Below are positions 55,545 to 63,537 of a stretch of DNA of 64,000 bases, piece by piece (positions within the stretch are counted from its first letter, which is position 1; each line of letters starts with the position of its first letter). The DNA lies in the NCBI RefSeq assembly GCF_000834635.1, contig NZ_JXQV01000006.1, positions 282,081 through 346,080 of the forward strand. Reading direction: 5' to 3'. This DNA is from Agrobacterium tumefaciens (GTDB lineage Bacteria; Pseudomonadota; Alphaproteobacteria; Rhizobiales; Rhizobiaceae). The notes beneath the pieces were generated by a model, which was not told the origin of the DNA, searched no databases, and saw only the letters and a list, made by a program, of their open reading frames with translations. Made by a program: the position numbers and the translations under genes.

Positions 55545-56561
55545 TTACTTTGCGGCGGAGATAACCTTCTGTGCATCTTCAAGGCTGTATTCGACGTTGG
55601 CGACGCCACCCTTCTGGGTGCCCTTGAGATTGGTCTCAAGGTTGGCCTGATCGATCCGCAGGAATGGTACGGTCAGGTCCTTCTTCACGTCCTTGCCATC
55701 AAGGATTTGCTGCGCGACCCAGAAGGCCAGCGTGGAGACACCAGGTGCAATGGAAACCGACATGGTTTCATAGCCGCTGGCATCCTTCTGCTGCTTCCAC
55801 CACTGCAATTCATCCTCGCGGTTACCCATGACGATGGTCGGTGTCGGACGCTTGGCAGCGGCAAAAGCCTGAGCTGCACCATAACCGTCGCCACCCTGTG
55901 TCACCACAGCGGCAACTTCGGGAAGACTTGGCAGGATACCGGCGACAGCGCGCTGGGCCACATCCTGTGCCCAGTCACCGTTGACGGAACCGACGATCTT
56001 GAACTGGCTGTTCTTGGCAACGCCTGCCGCAATGCCCGCATGGATTTCATCATCGACGGACACACCGGCGAGGCCACGGATTTCCAGCAGATTGCCACCC
56101 TTCGGCATCTTCTTGGCAAGATAATCGATCTGGCTTTCGCCCATCGCCTTGAAATCAACTGCTATGCGCCATGCGCAGGGTTCGGTCACGATGCCGTCGA
56201 ACGAGACGACAATGATGCCTGCGTCACAGGCTTCCTTCACCGCGCCGTTGAGTGCTGTCGGTGAAGCGGCATTGATGACGATGGCATCATAGCCCTGCAG
56301 GATGAGATTTTGGATTTGCGCAGCCTGCTCGGTGGCCTGATTTTCCGCCGTCGTGAACGGATCGGCAGCAGCAACGGTGCCTGCCTTCACAGCGTCTTTT
56401 GTAATCTTGTCCCAGCTTGTCAGCATGGCCTGGCGCCAGGAATTGCCAGCGTAATTGTTCGAAAGCGCGATTTTCTTGGCGGATGTATCTGCATGTGCGG
56501 TGATCGGCAGCGCCGCAAACGCGACTGCGACCGATGCCAGAAGCATCTTCTTGATAGCCAT
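55545..56561 (-). CDS. Ribose-type ABC solute-binding protein
   Basis: A 338-residue periplasmic protein of the RbsB-like family. The signal peptide is KKMLLASVAVAFAALPITAHA. The mature part shows IALSNNYAGNSWRQAMLTSWD, NLILQGYDAIVINAASPTALNGAVKEACDAGIIVVSFDG and VTQGGDGYGAAQAFAAAKRP, all characteristic of periplasmic sugar-binding proteins. GGAGGAAAA precedes the ATG. It is the first and probably most expressed gene of the minus-strand operon and divergent from the two-component genes. Confidence 0.93.
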   Translation of the reverse strand: MAIKKMLLASVAVAFAALPITAHADTSAKKIALSNNYAGNSWRQAMLTSWDKITKDAVKAGTVAAADPFTTAENQATEQAAQIQNLILQGYDAIVINAASPTALNGAVKEACDAGIIVVSFDGIVTEPCAWRIAVDFKAMGESQIDYLAKKMPKGGNLLEIRGLAGVSVDDEIHAGIAAGVAKNSQFKIVGSVNGDWAQDVAQRAVAGILPSLPEVAAVVTQGGDGYGAAQAFAAAKRPTPTIVMGNREDELQWWKQQKDASGYETMSVSIAPGVSTLAFWVAQQILDGKDVKKDLTVPFLRIDQANLETNLKGTQKGGVANVEYSLEDAQKVISAAK

Positions 56562-56588
56562 TGATTTTCCTCCCTAGTGGCCCACCCG

Positions 56589-56752
56589 TTCCCGGGAAAA
56601 GAAACCTCGGTGATGCCTCCTCGACATCATCTGAGATTCCCGTTGCGCTGAGGCTCCATTCCCCAGTACATGGAGAACATGAACGGGAAAGCCCTTTTTG
56701 TATAGGCTGATCCCGGCAATCTGGTTGCGGGTTCCCGCAGAATATCTGCGGG
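56589..56752. promoter_or_regulatory. Divergent control region with repeated TTCCCG motifs
   Basis: The gap between the binding-protein gene and the kinase gene holds TTCCCGGGAA (56589-56598), TTCCCGTT (56637-56644), AACGGGAA (56682-56689) and a TTCCCGCAG copy inside CCCGCAGA-ATA-TCTGCGGG (56734-56752). The inverted copies are spaced about 45 bases. They are candidate sites for the response regulator encoded downstream. Confidence 0.45.
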
Positions 56753-56850
56753 TTTATGCAGGACGCAGGCGTTGCCACGGTGCAGAATGGCATCCGGTTC
56801 GTGCAAGCGCCACGGAACCCTGTTGCAGACGCTTGGGAGGGCGTCCGCCT

Positions 56851-58083
56851 ATGCTCGATACACCAAGATCTTCGCTGTTTCATCACTATATGGGAATTTC
56901 CAGACTGCTCGCCGGCCAGCTCGAATTCAATTCGATCATTCAGGCCGTCGCGACTGAAATCACCCATATCATACCCCATGATCATCTCGATGTCTGCATC
57001 AAGCTCATCGATGGCAAGTTCCACATCGCCTATGAGAGCGGCATGGACAGCGCCTGGAGCCAGCAGCCGCCAGCGCTGCTGACGGGAAGTCCTATCCGGT
57101 CGCTGTTGTCTGGAGAGGTCGATTTTCTGCTGAGTGGGGATGCCTGCTCCGATCCAAGATTTCACTTCGAAGGCGCGTTTTCCAGTCCGATCATAGAGCT
57201 TGGGCTTCACAGCCGTCTGCATGTTCCCATGAAGGTTCACGGCGATATCATCGGTGCCTTGAGTTGTTCCTCTCTGGAGGCCAATGCCTATACGATGGAG
57301 GATGTCGCCAATGCCCGCGCGGTGGCCGATCTCCTCGCGCCCTATTTCTTCGCCATCCGAGCAGCCGATCAGGCCAAGCGATCTGCAATCGTGGAAGCCG
57401 AAGCCAATGCCCGCGAAGAAGGCTTGCGGCTGGGCGCGCTGAAACTGACCCAGGCGCTGGAAGCGGAGCGTCAGCGTATCGGCATGGACCTGCATGATCA
57501 GACCTTGGCCGATCTGACGCGGCTTGCGCGCCGCATCGAGCAGATGACGCATCTGGCGGAGCTTTCAGGCGAAATGCTGGAGCCGCTGGTGCGAAGCCTT
57601 CAGCACTCCATGCAGGATTTACGGCAGATCATCGAAGAGGCGAAACCCTCGATCCTGCACCTGTTCGGCGTTGTGCAAGCCATTGAGAACGATCTGGAGC
57701 GGTCGGTGCGCGATAGCGGTCTGCCCATCATCACCACGGTGACGGATGATACCGAGGGCCGGGTGGAGGCGTTGGAGCAAACGGTGGCCATATCGCTGTT
57801 TCGCATTGTGCAGGAGGCTGTCAACAATGCGATCCGCCACGGGCAACCGCAAAAAATCCATGTCTATATGGGCCATGTCGATGGGCGGCTTCGTGTAACA
57901 GTCAGCGATGACGGAAGCGGGTTCGGCAAGCACACGTCCACCCACGGCCTCGGCATCGGCAATATGAAAACCCGCGCACGACTGATTTCGGCCCGCTTTG
58001 AAATGGGTCACAACCGGCAGGGTCCGGGAACCTATGTCAGCATCACGCTCGCTGATGCGGCGCAAAGTCTTGGGGATGTATGA
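56851..58083 (+). CDS. Soluble GAF-domain sensor histidine kinase (NarL/DesK type)
   Basis: A 410-residue cytoplasmic kinase. Residues about 20-170 form a GAF-like sensor (YMGISRLLAGQLEF, LGLHSRLHVPMKVHGDIIGALS). The dimerisation box ERQRIGMDLHDQTLADLTRLA (His near 220) is of the HisKA_3 type, and the ATPase domain shows VQEAVNNAIRHGQP and DDGSGF...GLGIGNMKTRA. No membrane segment is seen. GGGAGGG precedes ATG 56851. Its stop overlaps the response regulator start (ATGA), so they form one system, probably controlling the divergent sugar transporter. Confidence 0.92.
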   Translation: MLDTPRSSLFHHYMGISRLLAGQLEFNSIIQAVATEITHIIPHDHLDVCIKLIDGKFHIAYESGMDSAWSQQPPALLTGSPIRSLLSGEVDFLLSGDACSDPRFHFEGAFSSPIIELGLHSRLHVPMKVHGDIIGALSCSSLEANAYTMEDVANARAVADLLAPYFFAIRAADQAKRSAIVEAEANAREEGLRLGALKLTQALEAERQRIGMDLHDQTLADLTRLARRIEQMTHLAELSGEMLEPLVRSLQHSMQDLRQIIEEAKPSILHLFGVVQAIENDLERSVRDSGLPIITTVTDDTEGRVEALEQTVAISLFRIVQEAVNNAIRHGQPQKIHVYMGHVDGRLRVTVSDDGSGFGKHTSTHGLGIGNMKTRARLISARFEMGHNRQGPGTYVSITLADAAQSLGDV

Positions 58084-58805
58084 TGGAAGTTCTCATCGTG
58101 GAAGACGACGTTCTTCATCGCTCCTACCTCAACGAGGCGGTGCGTGCAGCACTTCCAGAATGCAATCATGTCATCGAAGCGGAGAATGGCAGGGCGGGCG
58201 AAAAGCTGGCGCGTGAAAACCGGTCAGAGCATATCGTCATGGATCTGCAAATGGCGGAGCGGAACGGCATAGAAGCTGCCCGCACGATTTGGAAAGAGCG
58301 CCCAGACACGCGCATCCTGTTCTGGTCTAACTATTCCGACGAAGCCTATGTGCGCGGTGTTTCGCGCATCGTGCCGGAAGGTGCGGCCTATGGCTATGTG
58401 CTGAAGTCGGCTTCAGACGACCGTCTTCGGCTCGCATTGCGCAGCATTTTCATCGAGTCCCAATGCGTGATCGACCGCGAAGTGCGCGGAATGCAGGAAA
58501 AGAGCCTTGGGCGGGTTCGTGGCGTCAGCGATTCCGAATATGAAATCCTTGTCGATGTTGCGCTTGGCCTCACCGATAAGACAATTGCACGCCGCCGCAA
58601 CCTGTCGCTCAGAAGCGTTCAGAACCGTCTTCAAAGCCTGTATGAGAAGCTGAATGTCTACCAGACAGCGGGCGAGGGCGAGCCGGATGGTCAATATAAT
58701 CTGCGCAGCCGGGCCGTTACCGTCGCATTTCTTCGGAAGCTTCTGAATTACAGCGCGCTGGAACGCGCAGAACAGGAGCTTGCCACATGGTTAGGTGGCC
58801 GGTGA
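58080..58805 (+). CDS. Response regulator with NarL-type HTH
   Basis: A 241-residue regulator. The receiver domain has acidic residues in EVLIVEDDVLHRS, the phosphoacceptor Asp in IVMDLQMAERNG (about residue 53), and the switch Lys in YVLKSASDD. The C-terminal HTH reads IARRRNLSLRSVQNRLQSLYEKL. It has a C-terminal tail of about 40 residues after the HTH that is longer than usual. It overlaps the kinase gene by four bases and is translationally coupled to it. Confidence 0.92.
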   Translation: MMEVLIVEDDVLHRSYLNEAVRAALPECNHVIEAENGRAGEKLARENRSEHIVMDLQMAERNGIEAARTIWKERPDTRILFWSNYSDEAYVRGVSRIVPEGAAYGYVLKSASDDRLRLALRSIFIESQCVIDREVRGMQEKSLGRVRGVSDSEYEILVDVALGLTDKTIARRRNLSLRSVQNRLQSLYEKLNVYQTAGEGEPDGQYNLRSRAVTVAFLRKLLNYSALERAEQELATWLGGR

Positions 58806-58807
58806 TC

Positions 58808-59695
58808 TTAGCCAGTATCCTGATGACAGATCTCAAGAAGCGTGAGTGCGGCTTTGCTGGCGTGACGTTCCTTGTGTCTGAGCAGACGGAACTCGCGGGC
58901 AGGTGCGGGAAAGTCCACCTCGCATAGGCGCCCGCTCTCAATATATTGCTCTGCTGCAAGGCGCGATACGGTGGCGGCACCGCTGCCGGTCAGCAATGCG
59001 CAGAGGATGGATTCATTCGACGGTAGCACCAGGACGATATCGAGCGTCCCTCCCTTGATACCCAGATCATTCAAGGCCTCTTCAAATGCAGACCGTGTGC
59101 CGGAGCCGACTTCGCGCATGACCCAACGCCCGGACCTGATATCATCGACATCGAGCGCCTTTTTCCCCGCCCAGGGATGCGATGGGCCAACGACGACCAC
59201 CAGTTCATCATGGGCCACAATGGAGGCTGCAAGTGCTGGCTCATCCAGTTCGCCCTCCACAAATCCAATATCCGCTTCTCCGCTGATAACCGCGTCTGCG
59301 ACGGTGCGTGTATTGCCGATTGTCAGTTGTAACTCTATTCCGGGAAACCTGTTGTGAAACTCCATCAGGCGCGGCGGCAACCAGTAGCTTGCGATGGTCT
59401 GGCTGGCGAAGACATTCAACGAGCCCCGTTGCAGACTGCCAAGCTCGCTCAGAATAAGCTCCACGGATTGCGACCGGGCCAGAAGCTTGCGCGCCTCCTC
59501 GAGGAAAATGCGTCCCGCATCGGTCAGTTCGATCCGCCGGCCAATGCGATGGAAAAGCTCGACACCGTAATGCTGCTCAAGGCTGCGGATTGAGGCGCTG
59601 ACCGCCGATGGCGTCAGATTGATGGCCGCAGCAGCCTTCGTCAGGTGCTCACGTTCTGCGACGGCAACGAAAATTGCGAGTTGTTCGAATGTCAT
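58808..59695 (-). CDS. LysR family transcriptional regulator
   Basis: A 295-residue LysR protein. The N-terminal HTH is TFEQLAIFVAVAEREHLTKAAAAINLTPSAVSASIRSLEQHYG; the effector domain shows ELQLTIGNTRTVADAVISGEADIGFVEG and VGPSHPWAGK, close to the CbbR/YeiE pattern. It is divergent from the YeiH-family exporter, the classic LysR arrangement, and probably controls it. Confidence 0.94.
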   Translation of the reverse strand: MTFEQLAIFVAVAEREHLTKAAAAINLTPSAVSASIRSLEQHYGVELFHRIGRRIELTDAGRIFLEEARKLLARSQSVELILSELGSLQRGSLNVFASQTIASYWLPPRLMEFHNRFPGIELQLTIGNTRTVADAVISGEADIGFVEGELDEPALAASIVAHDELVVVVGPSHPWAGKKALDVDDIRSGRWVMREVGSGTRSAFEEALNDLGIKGGTLDIVLVLPSNESILCALLTGSGAATVSRLAAEQYIESGRLCEVDFPAPAREFRLLRHKERHASKAALTLLEICHQDTG

Positions 59696-59713
59696 GGGAA
59701 ATCGTTCTGTTTT

Positions 59714-59742
59714 ATCGAATGAAACGTAGAAATTTATTCGAT
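59714..59742. promoter_or_regulatory. Candidate LysR operator between regulator and yeiH-like gene
   Basis: ATCGAAT (59714-59720) and ATTCGAT (59736-59742) form a perfect 7-bp inverted repeat separated by 15 bases, in the 107-bp divergent gap. The AT-rich arms and spacing suit a LysR dimer-of-dimers site. Confidence 0.5.
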
Positions 59743-59802
59743 GGAAGTAAACTAAATTAGATGAAATGAACTGTCTCAGTGTAGCAATCGAGACAGGCCA
59801 TC

Positions 59803-60819
59803 GTGAATTTTTTCCAGCTCCGTAAGATCATCCCCGGCCTCATGATATGTGTCTTGGTGGCGGGTGCAGCCTACCTTTTGGGGCGCATCCAGCACGCTTT
59901 GTTTGGTGCAGGCTTTCTGGAGCCTCTGGTCTTTGCCATCATCATCGGCATCATCATCCGCACAATGCTGTCTGAAAAAGCGTCATGGCGGCCCGGCATC
60001 AGTTTCAGCTCCAAGACATTGCTTGAGATAGCCATTGTTCTCCTTGGTGCGTCCATCAGCTTCGCAACCATCAAAAACGCCGGTCTTACTCTGATCATTT
60101 CTGTTGCGGCCATCGTCACCTTGTCGATTTATGTCAGCTTTGCCGTCGCCCGCTTGCTTGGCCTCTCGCCCCGGCTTGCAATGCTGATCGCCTGTGGAAA
60201 TTCCATCTGTGGCAATTCGGCGATTGTGGCTGTGGCTCCGGTTATCGAAGCAAATTCCGATGAAGTCGCCTCCGCTCTGGCTTTCACGGCAGTTCTTGGC
60301 GTTGCCTCTGTTCTCCTTCTGCCGCTTCTCTATGTCTATGCGGGCCTTGGTGCTGCCCAATATGGTGCCATTGCTGGCCTGACTGTCTATGCCGTTCCGC
60401 AGGTTCTGGCTGCTGCTGCCCCCGCCGGTCTAGTTGCGGTTCAGACCGGAACCGTCATCAAGCTTTTGCGGGTTCTCATGCTTGGGCCGGTCATTTTCAC
60501 GCTTGGCATTTTGAATGGCAGAGCGGCCCGGCGTGAGGGGCGCACGACCTCCCGCAGTCATCTGGTGCCCTGGTTCATCATTGGTTTCATGGTTGTCGTG
60601 GTTATCAGGTCCCTCGGTCTTATTCCGCCAAACCTTGTGGATATGCTGCTTGCCATATCGAGCGGACTGACGGTGGTTGCCATGGCTGGCCTTGGCCTGT
60701 CTGTCGATATCCGCACGGTGGCCAGTGCTGGCGGGCGCGTCATCCTTGCCTCGACGATTTCACTGCTGTTGCTGATAGCGGTCAGTTATTTCGTCGTGAT
60801 TGAAGCGCTGCACCCATAA
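59803..60819 (+). CDS. YeiH family putative sulfate exporter (UPF0324)
   Basis: A 338-residue inner-membrane protein with about ten hydrophobic segments. The family hallmark LIACGNSICGNSAIVAVAPVI lies near residue 130, with LLEIAIVLLGASISF before and AGLTVYAVPQVLAAAAPAG after. Family members are proposed to export sulfate or a related anion, often under LysR control. It starts with GTG at 59803. A hairpin (60831-60856) follows. Confidence 0.92.
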   Translation: MNFFQLRKIIPGLMICVLVAGAAYLLGRIQHALFGAGFLEPLVFAIIIGIIIRTMLSEKASWRPGISFSSKTLLEIAIVLLGASISFATIKNAGLTLIISVAAIVTLSIYVSFAVARLLGLSPRLAMLIACGNSICGNSAIVAVAPVIEANSDEVASALAFTAVLGVASVLLLPLLYVYAGLGAAQYGAIAGLTVYAVPQVLAAAAPAGLVAVQTGTVIKLLRVLMLGPVIFTLGILNGRAARREGRTTSRSHLVPWFIIGFMVVVVIRSLGLIPPNLVDMLLAISSGLTVVAMAGLGLSVDIRTVASAGGRVILASTISLLLLIAVSYFVVIEALHP

Positions 60820-60830
60820 TTAAAAGAAGA

Positions 60831-60856
60831 GGCCGCCGCCTTCACGGCGTGCGGCC
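60831..60856. terminator. Hairpin between yeiH-like gene and flavin reductase gene
   Basis: GGCCGC (60831-60836) and GCGGCC (60851-60856) with inner CGCC/GGCG pairs lie between the convergent genes. A-rich sequence upstream would give T-rich sequence after the stem on the minus strand. Confidence 0.6.
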
Positions 60857-60861
60857 CTGTC

Positions 60862-61389
60862 TCAGGAAACGGCGGAAAACCGGCCCATGGCTCCGCGTGC
60901 AAAGCAAAGCGGCTCTCCGTCGCGGTGGGCCGCGCGCAGAACGCGGCCTAACAGGATGGAATGATCGCCACCATCATAGACCGATGCCTTCTCGCATTCG
61001 AAACGGCTGAGCGTGCCGGGGATAATGGGAACCCCCTCGGCGTTCGTTTTCCAGGCCAACTCATCGAAGGCAAGACCACCACGGGTGAAGCGGGTGCAGA
61101 GTTCGCCCTGGTCTGCAGCGAGCACGTGGATTGCGAAATGCATCGCGCCAGCGAAGAGATCATGCCGCGATGACGTCTTAGCTGGAGACCACAGGATCAA
61201 GGGCGGATCGAGCGAAACAGACGAAAAGCTGTTCACCGTCATCCCGATTGGGCCGTCAGGCGTCTGTGCGGTGACGACGGTAATGCCTGTCGGAAAGTTA
61301 CCAAGCGCAGTGCGGAAGCTGCGCGTATTGTCAGCATCCGGCACGAACCTATGTTCGTCAGCGGAAAGGGTGCTGTCGAGTGATGTCAT
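60862..61389 (-). CDS. Flavin reductase family protein
   Basis: A 175-residue FMN-binding split-barrel protein: FRTALGNFPTGITVVTAQTPDGPIGMTVNSFSSVSLDPPLILWSP is the family signature and the C-terminus has DHSILLGRVLRA. It should supply reduced flavin to the partner monooxygenase. ATG 61389 shares a base with the stop of the aldo/keto reductase gene (TGATG), so it is translated by coupling as last gene of the operon. Confidence 0.93.
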   Translation of the reverse strand: MTSLDSTLSADEHRFVPDADNTRSFRTALGNFPTGITVVTAQTPDGPIGMTVNSFSSVSLDPPLILWSPAKTSSRHDLFAGAMHFAIHVLAADQGELCTRFTRGGLAFDELAWKTNAEGVPIIPGTLSRFECEKASVYDGGDHSILLGRVLRAAHRDGEPLCFARGAMGRFSAVS

Positions 61390-62279
61390 CACGGCACCTC
61401 ATGACCTTTTGCCAGCGTGTAGAGTTCAAACCACATCTGCCGGTCCATCACCACTTTGCCAGCCTGTGAAATCGAGGCGATGCGTTGCAGGTTGTTGGTA
61501 CCCAGCACCGGAAGGATTTTTGCAGGATGTCGCAGCAGCCAGGCAATGGCCACGGCCGCGCTATCGACGCCCTGATCACCTGCAATTTTGGCCATCGCAT
61601 CGGCCAGTGCGCCACCCGCAGTCATCAACGCGCCGCCACCCAGCGGTGACCAAGCCATAACGGCAAGGTTGCGTTCCTGAAGATAGGCAAGATCACCATT
61701 GGTGAAGGAGGATGTTTCGCCAAGGCTGAGCTCGATCTGGTTGGTCACCAGTTCGTTTTCCATATGGGTCTGCAACAGGGAGAAATCCCAGGGGCGGAAG
61801 TTTGAAACGCCGACGCTGCGGACTTTTCCAGACGCCACCAACTCATCGAGCGCGGCACCCGTTTCATCAGGGTCCATCATCGGATCGGGCCGGTGGATCA
61901 GCAACAGATCGATATGGTCGGTTACCATGTCGCGCAGGGAGGCCTCGACGGATGCGTTGATATGCTCTGCGCTCGTGTCATAATGTTTGACGCGGGCAGC
62001 CGAATGCCGGCCTGCCGGAGCGACGATGCCGCATTTGGTAACGATCTCGACCTTGTCGCGCAGCGATGGTGAAGCCTTAAATGCTTCGCCGAGGATCGCC
62101 TCAGCCGTATAGCCGCCATAGATATCGGCCTGATCGATGGTGGTAATGCCCTGCGAAAGGCACGCCTCGATCTTGGCCTGAACGTGGCTCGCAGAGGTAT
62201 CCGTGTCATCGCCGACACGCCACATGCCGTAAACGATGCGGCTCAGAGACAGGTCGGGTGCGAGTTCGATGCGGTCCAT
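61389..62279 (-). CDS. Aldo/keto reductase
   Basis: A 296-residue NADPH-dependent oxidoreductase of the YdhF-like group. DQADIYGGYTAEAILGEAF holds the catalytic Asp and Tyr, VEIVTKCGI the Lys, and DLLLIHRPDP the His; GVSNFRPWDFSLLQ and the C-terminal VLGTNNLQRI bind cofactor. Its ATG overlaps the stop of the monooxygenase gene (TAATG). It may reduce the aldehyde released by the monooxygenase. Confidence 0.94.
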   Translation of the reverse strand: MDRIELAPDLSLSRIVYGMWRVGDDTDTSASHVQAKIEACLSQGITTIDQADIYGGYTAEAILGEAFKASPSLRDKVEIVTKCGIVAPAGRHSAARVKHYDTSAEHINASVEASLRDMVTDHIDLLLIHRPDPMMDPDETGAALDELVASGKVRSVGVSNFRPWDFSLLQTHMENELVTNQIELSLGETSSFTNGDLAYLQERNLAVMAWSPLGGGALMTAGGALADAMAKIAGDQGVDSAAVAIAWLLRHPAKILPVLGTNNLQRIASISQAGKVVMDRQMWFELYTLAKGHEVP

Positions 62280-63436
62280 TAGTGGCGTTCTCCAGTTCCA
62301 AGGGGTGTTGCAGGTGTTTCTGCCGGTACGCGCCCGTGGACGTGGGGCAATGAGCAGGTTTTGAGCTGCGGCAGGACCTTGCGACCGAAATGATCGGCTT
62401 CTTCCAGATGTGGGTAGCCCGAGAAGATGAAAGCACGAATACCCATCTTCTGATAATCTTCAAGTGCGCTCATGACCTGATCTGTTGATCCGACCAGTGC
62501 TGCCCCGCAGCCAGAACGCGCGCGTCCTATACCCGTCCAAAGGTTTGGCTCGATATAGCCGAACTTGTCCGCCAGTTCGCGAGCCTTTGCCTGATGGGCA
62601 ACGCCGAGAGAGATGCTGTCATGGGCGCGGTTGCGAATGAGCTGACCGTATTCATCATCGAGCTTCGAAACGAGATGTTCGGCATATTCCTTCGCTTCGG
62701 TTTCCGTGTCGCGAACGATCATATGCACGCGCAGACCATAATCGAGCGTTCTGCCATGGGCCTCGGCGCGTGCGTGGACGGCGCGCATGCGTTCCGCCAG
62801 TTGGTCCTTCGTTTCGGGCCACATTAGATAAACGTCGCATTGCGCGCCGCAGAGTTCCAGCGCATCGGGCGAGTAGCCGCCGAAGTACAGCAGCGGGCCA
62901 CCATTTTGCTGATAGGGGCGAGCCGGCTCGGTCGACACACCTTTGAACTGGTAGATTTCGCCATCGTGGTCGATCGTCTCGCGCGTCCAGGCCTGACGCA
63001 GGATTTCCACCACCTCGTGGCTGCGGCGATAGCGGTAGGCGCTGTCTGCCACTTCGCCGGGGAAATCGGAGCTGATGACGTTCAGCGTCAGGCGGCCCTT
63101 GAGCATGTGGTCAAGCGTGGCGACAGTCCGGGCCAGCATGATCGGCTGCATCTCGCCACAGCGGATCGCTGCCAGAAAATTGATCTTGTCGGTAATGGGC
63201 GCACAGCCCGCAACGAAGCTCAACGTATCCTGCCCGACCTGATAGGACGATGGGCACAAAACATTGCGAAAGCCGAGATCTTCCGCTTTCCTGACGATGG
63301 AGGAGCAATGATCCCAACTGGAGCGCAGTGAACCGTCGGGAACGCCCAGATAGGCGTAGTCATCGGAGCAGAGAGCCGAAAACCAGGAAACTTCGGCTGC
63401 ATCAAGATCTGCAGACGTTACAGGCACAATCGTCAT
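62279..63436 (-). CDS. SsuD-like flavin-dependent monooxygenase (LLM class)
   Basis: A 385-residue luciferase-like monooxygenase. AAIRCGEMQPIMLARTVATLDHMLKGRLTLNVISS and SHEVVEILRQAWT are typical of alkanesulfonate monooxygenases, and the C-terminal AFIFSGYPHLEEADHFGRKVLP closely follows the SsuD pattern. SsuD uses reduced FMN and oxygen to split an alkanesulfonate into aldehyde and sulfite. GAGGAGG precedes the ATG. With the coupled flavin reductase and aldo/keto reductase it forms a complete oxidation unit; no SsuABC importer is in the window. Confidence 0.93.
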   Translation of the reverse strand: MTIVPVTSADLDAAEVSWFSALCSDDYAYLGVPDGSLRSSWDHCSSIVRKAEDLGFRNVLCPSSYQVGQDTLSFVAGCAPITDKINFLAAIRCGEMQPIMLARTVATLDHMLKGRLTLNVISSDFPGEVADSAYRYRRSHEVVEILRQAWTRETIDHDGEIYQFKGVSTEPARPYQQNGGPLLYFGGYSPDALELCGAQCDVYLMWPETKDQLAERMRAVHARAEAHGRTLDYGLRVHMIVRDTETEAKEYAEHLVSKLDDEYGQLIRNRAHDSISLGVAHQAKARELADKFGYIEPNLWTGIGRARSGCGAALVGSTDQVMSALEDYQKMGIRAFIFSGYPHLEEADHFGRKVLPQLKTCSLPHVHGRVPAETPATPLGTGERH

Positions 63437-63467
63437 GAAATCCTCCTCACAGGACGTTGCTCAATTA

Positions 63468-63510
63468 ACTAACATCAGGTATTTAGTAAATCAATAATGT
63501 ATCAATTATT
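63468..63510. promoter_or_regulatory. Palindromes in the divergent gap before the GntR gene
   Basis: ACTAA/TTAGT (63468-63472, 63483-63487) and AATAAT-GTATCA-ATTATT (63493-63510) lie between the monooxygenase and GntR starts. The second has perfect 6-bp arms. Both are candidate regulator sites. Confidence 0.45.
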
Positions 63511-63537
63511 TCTGCCGGATGCCGGGAGTGCTTGAAA

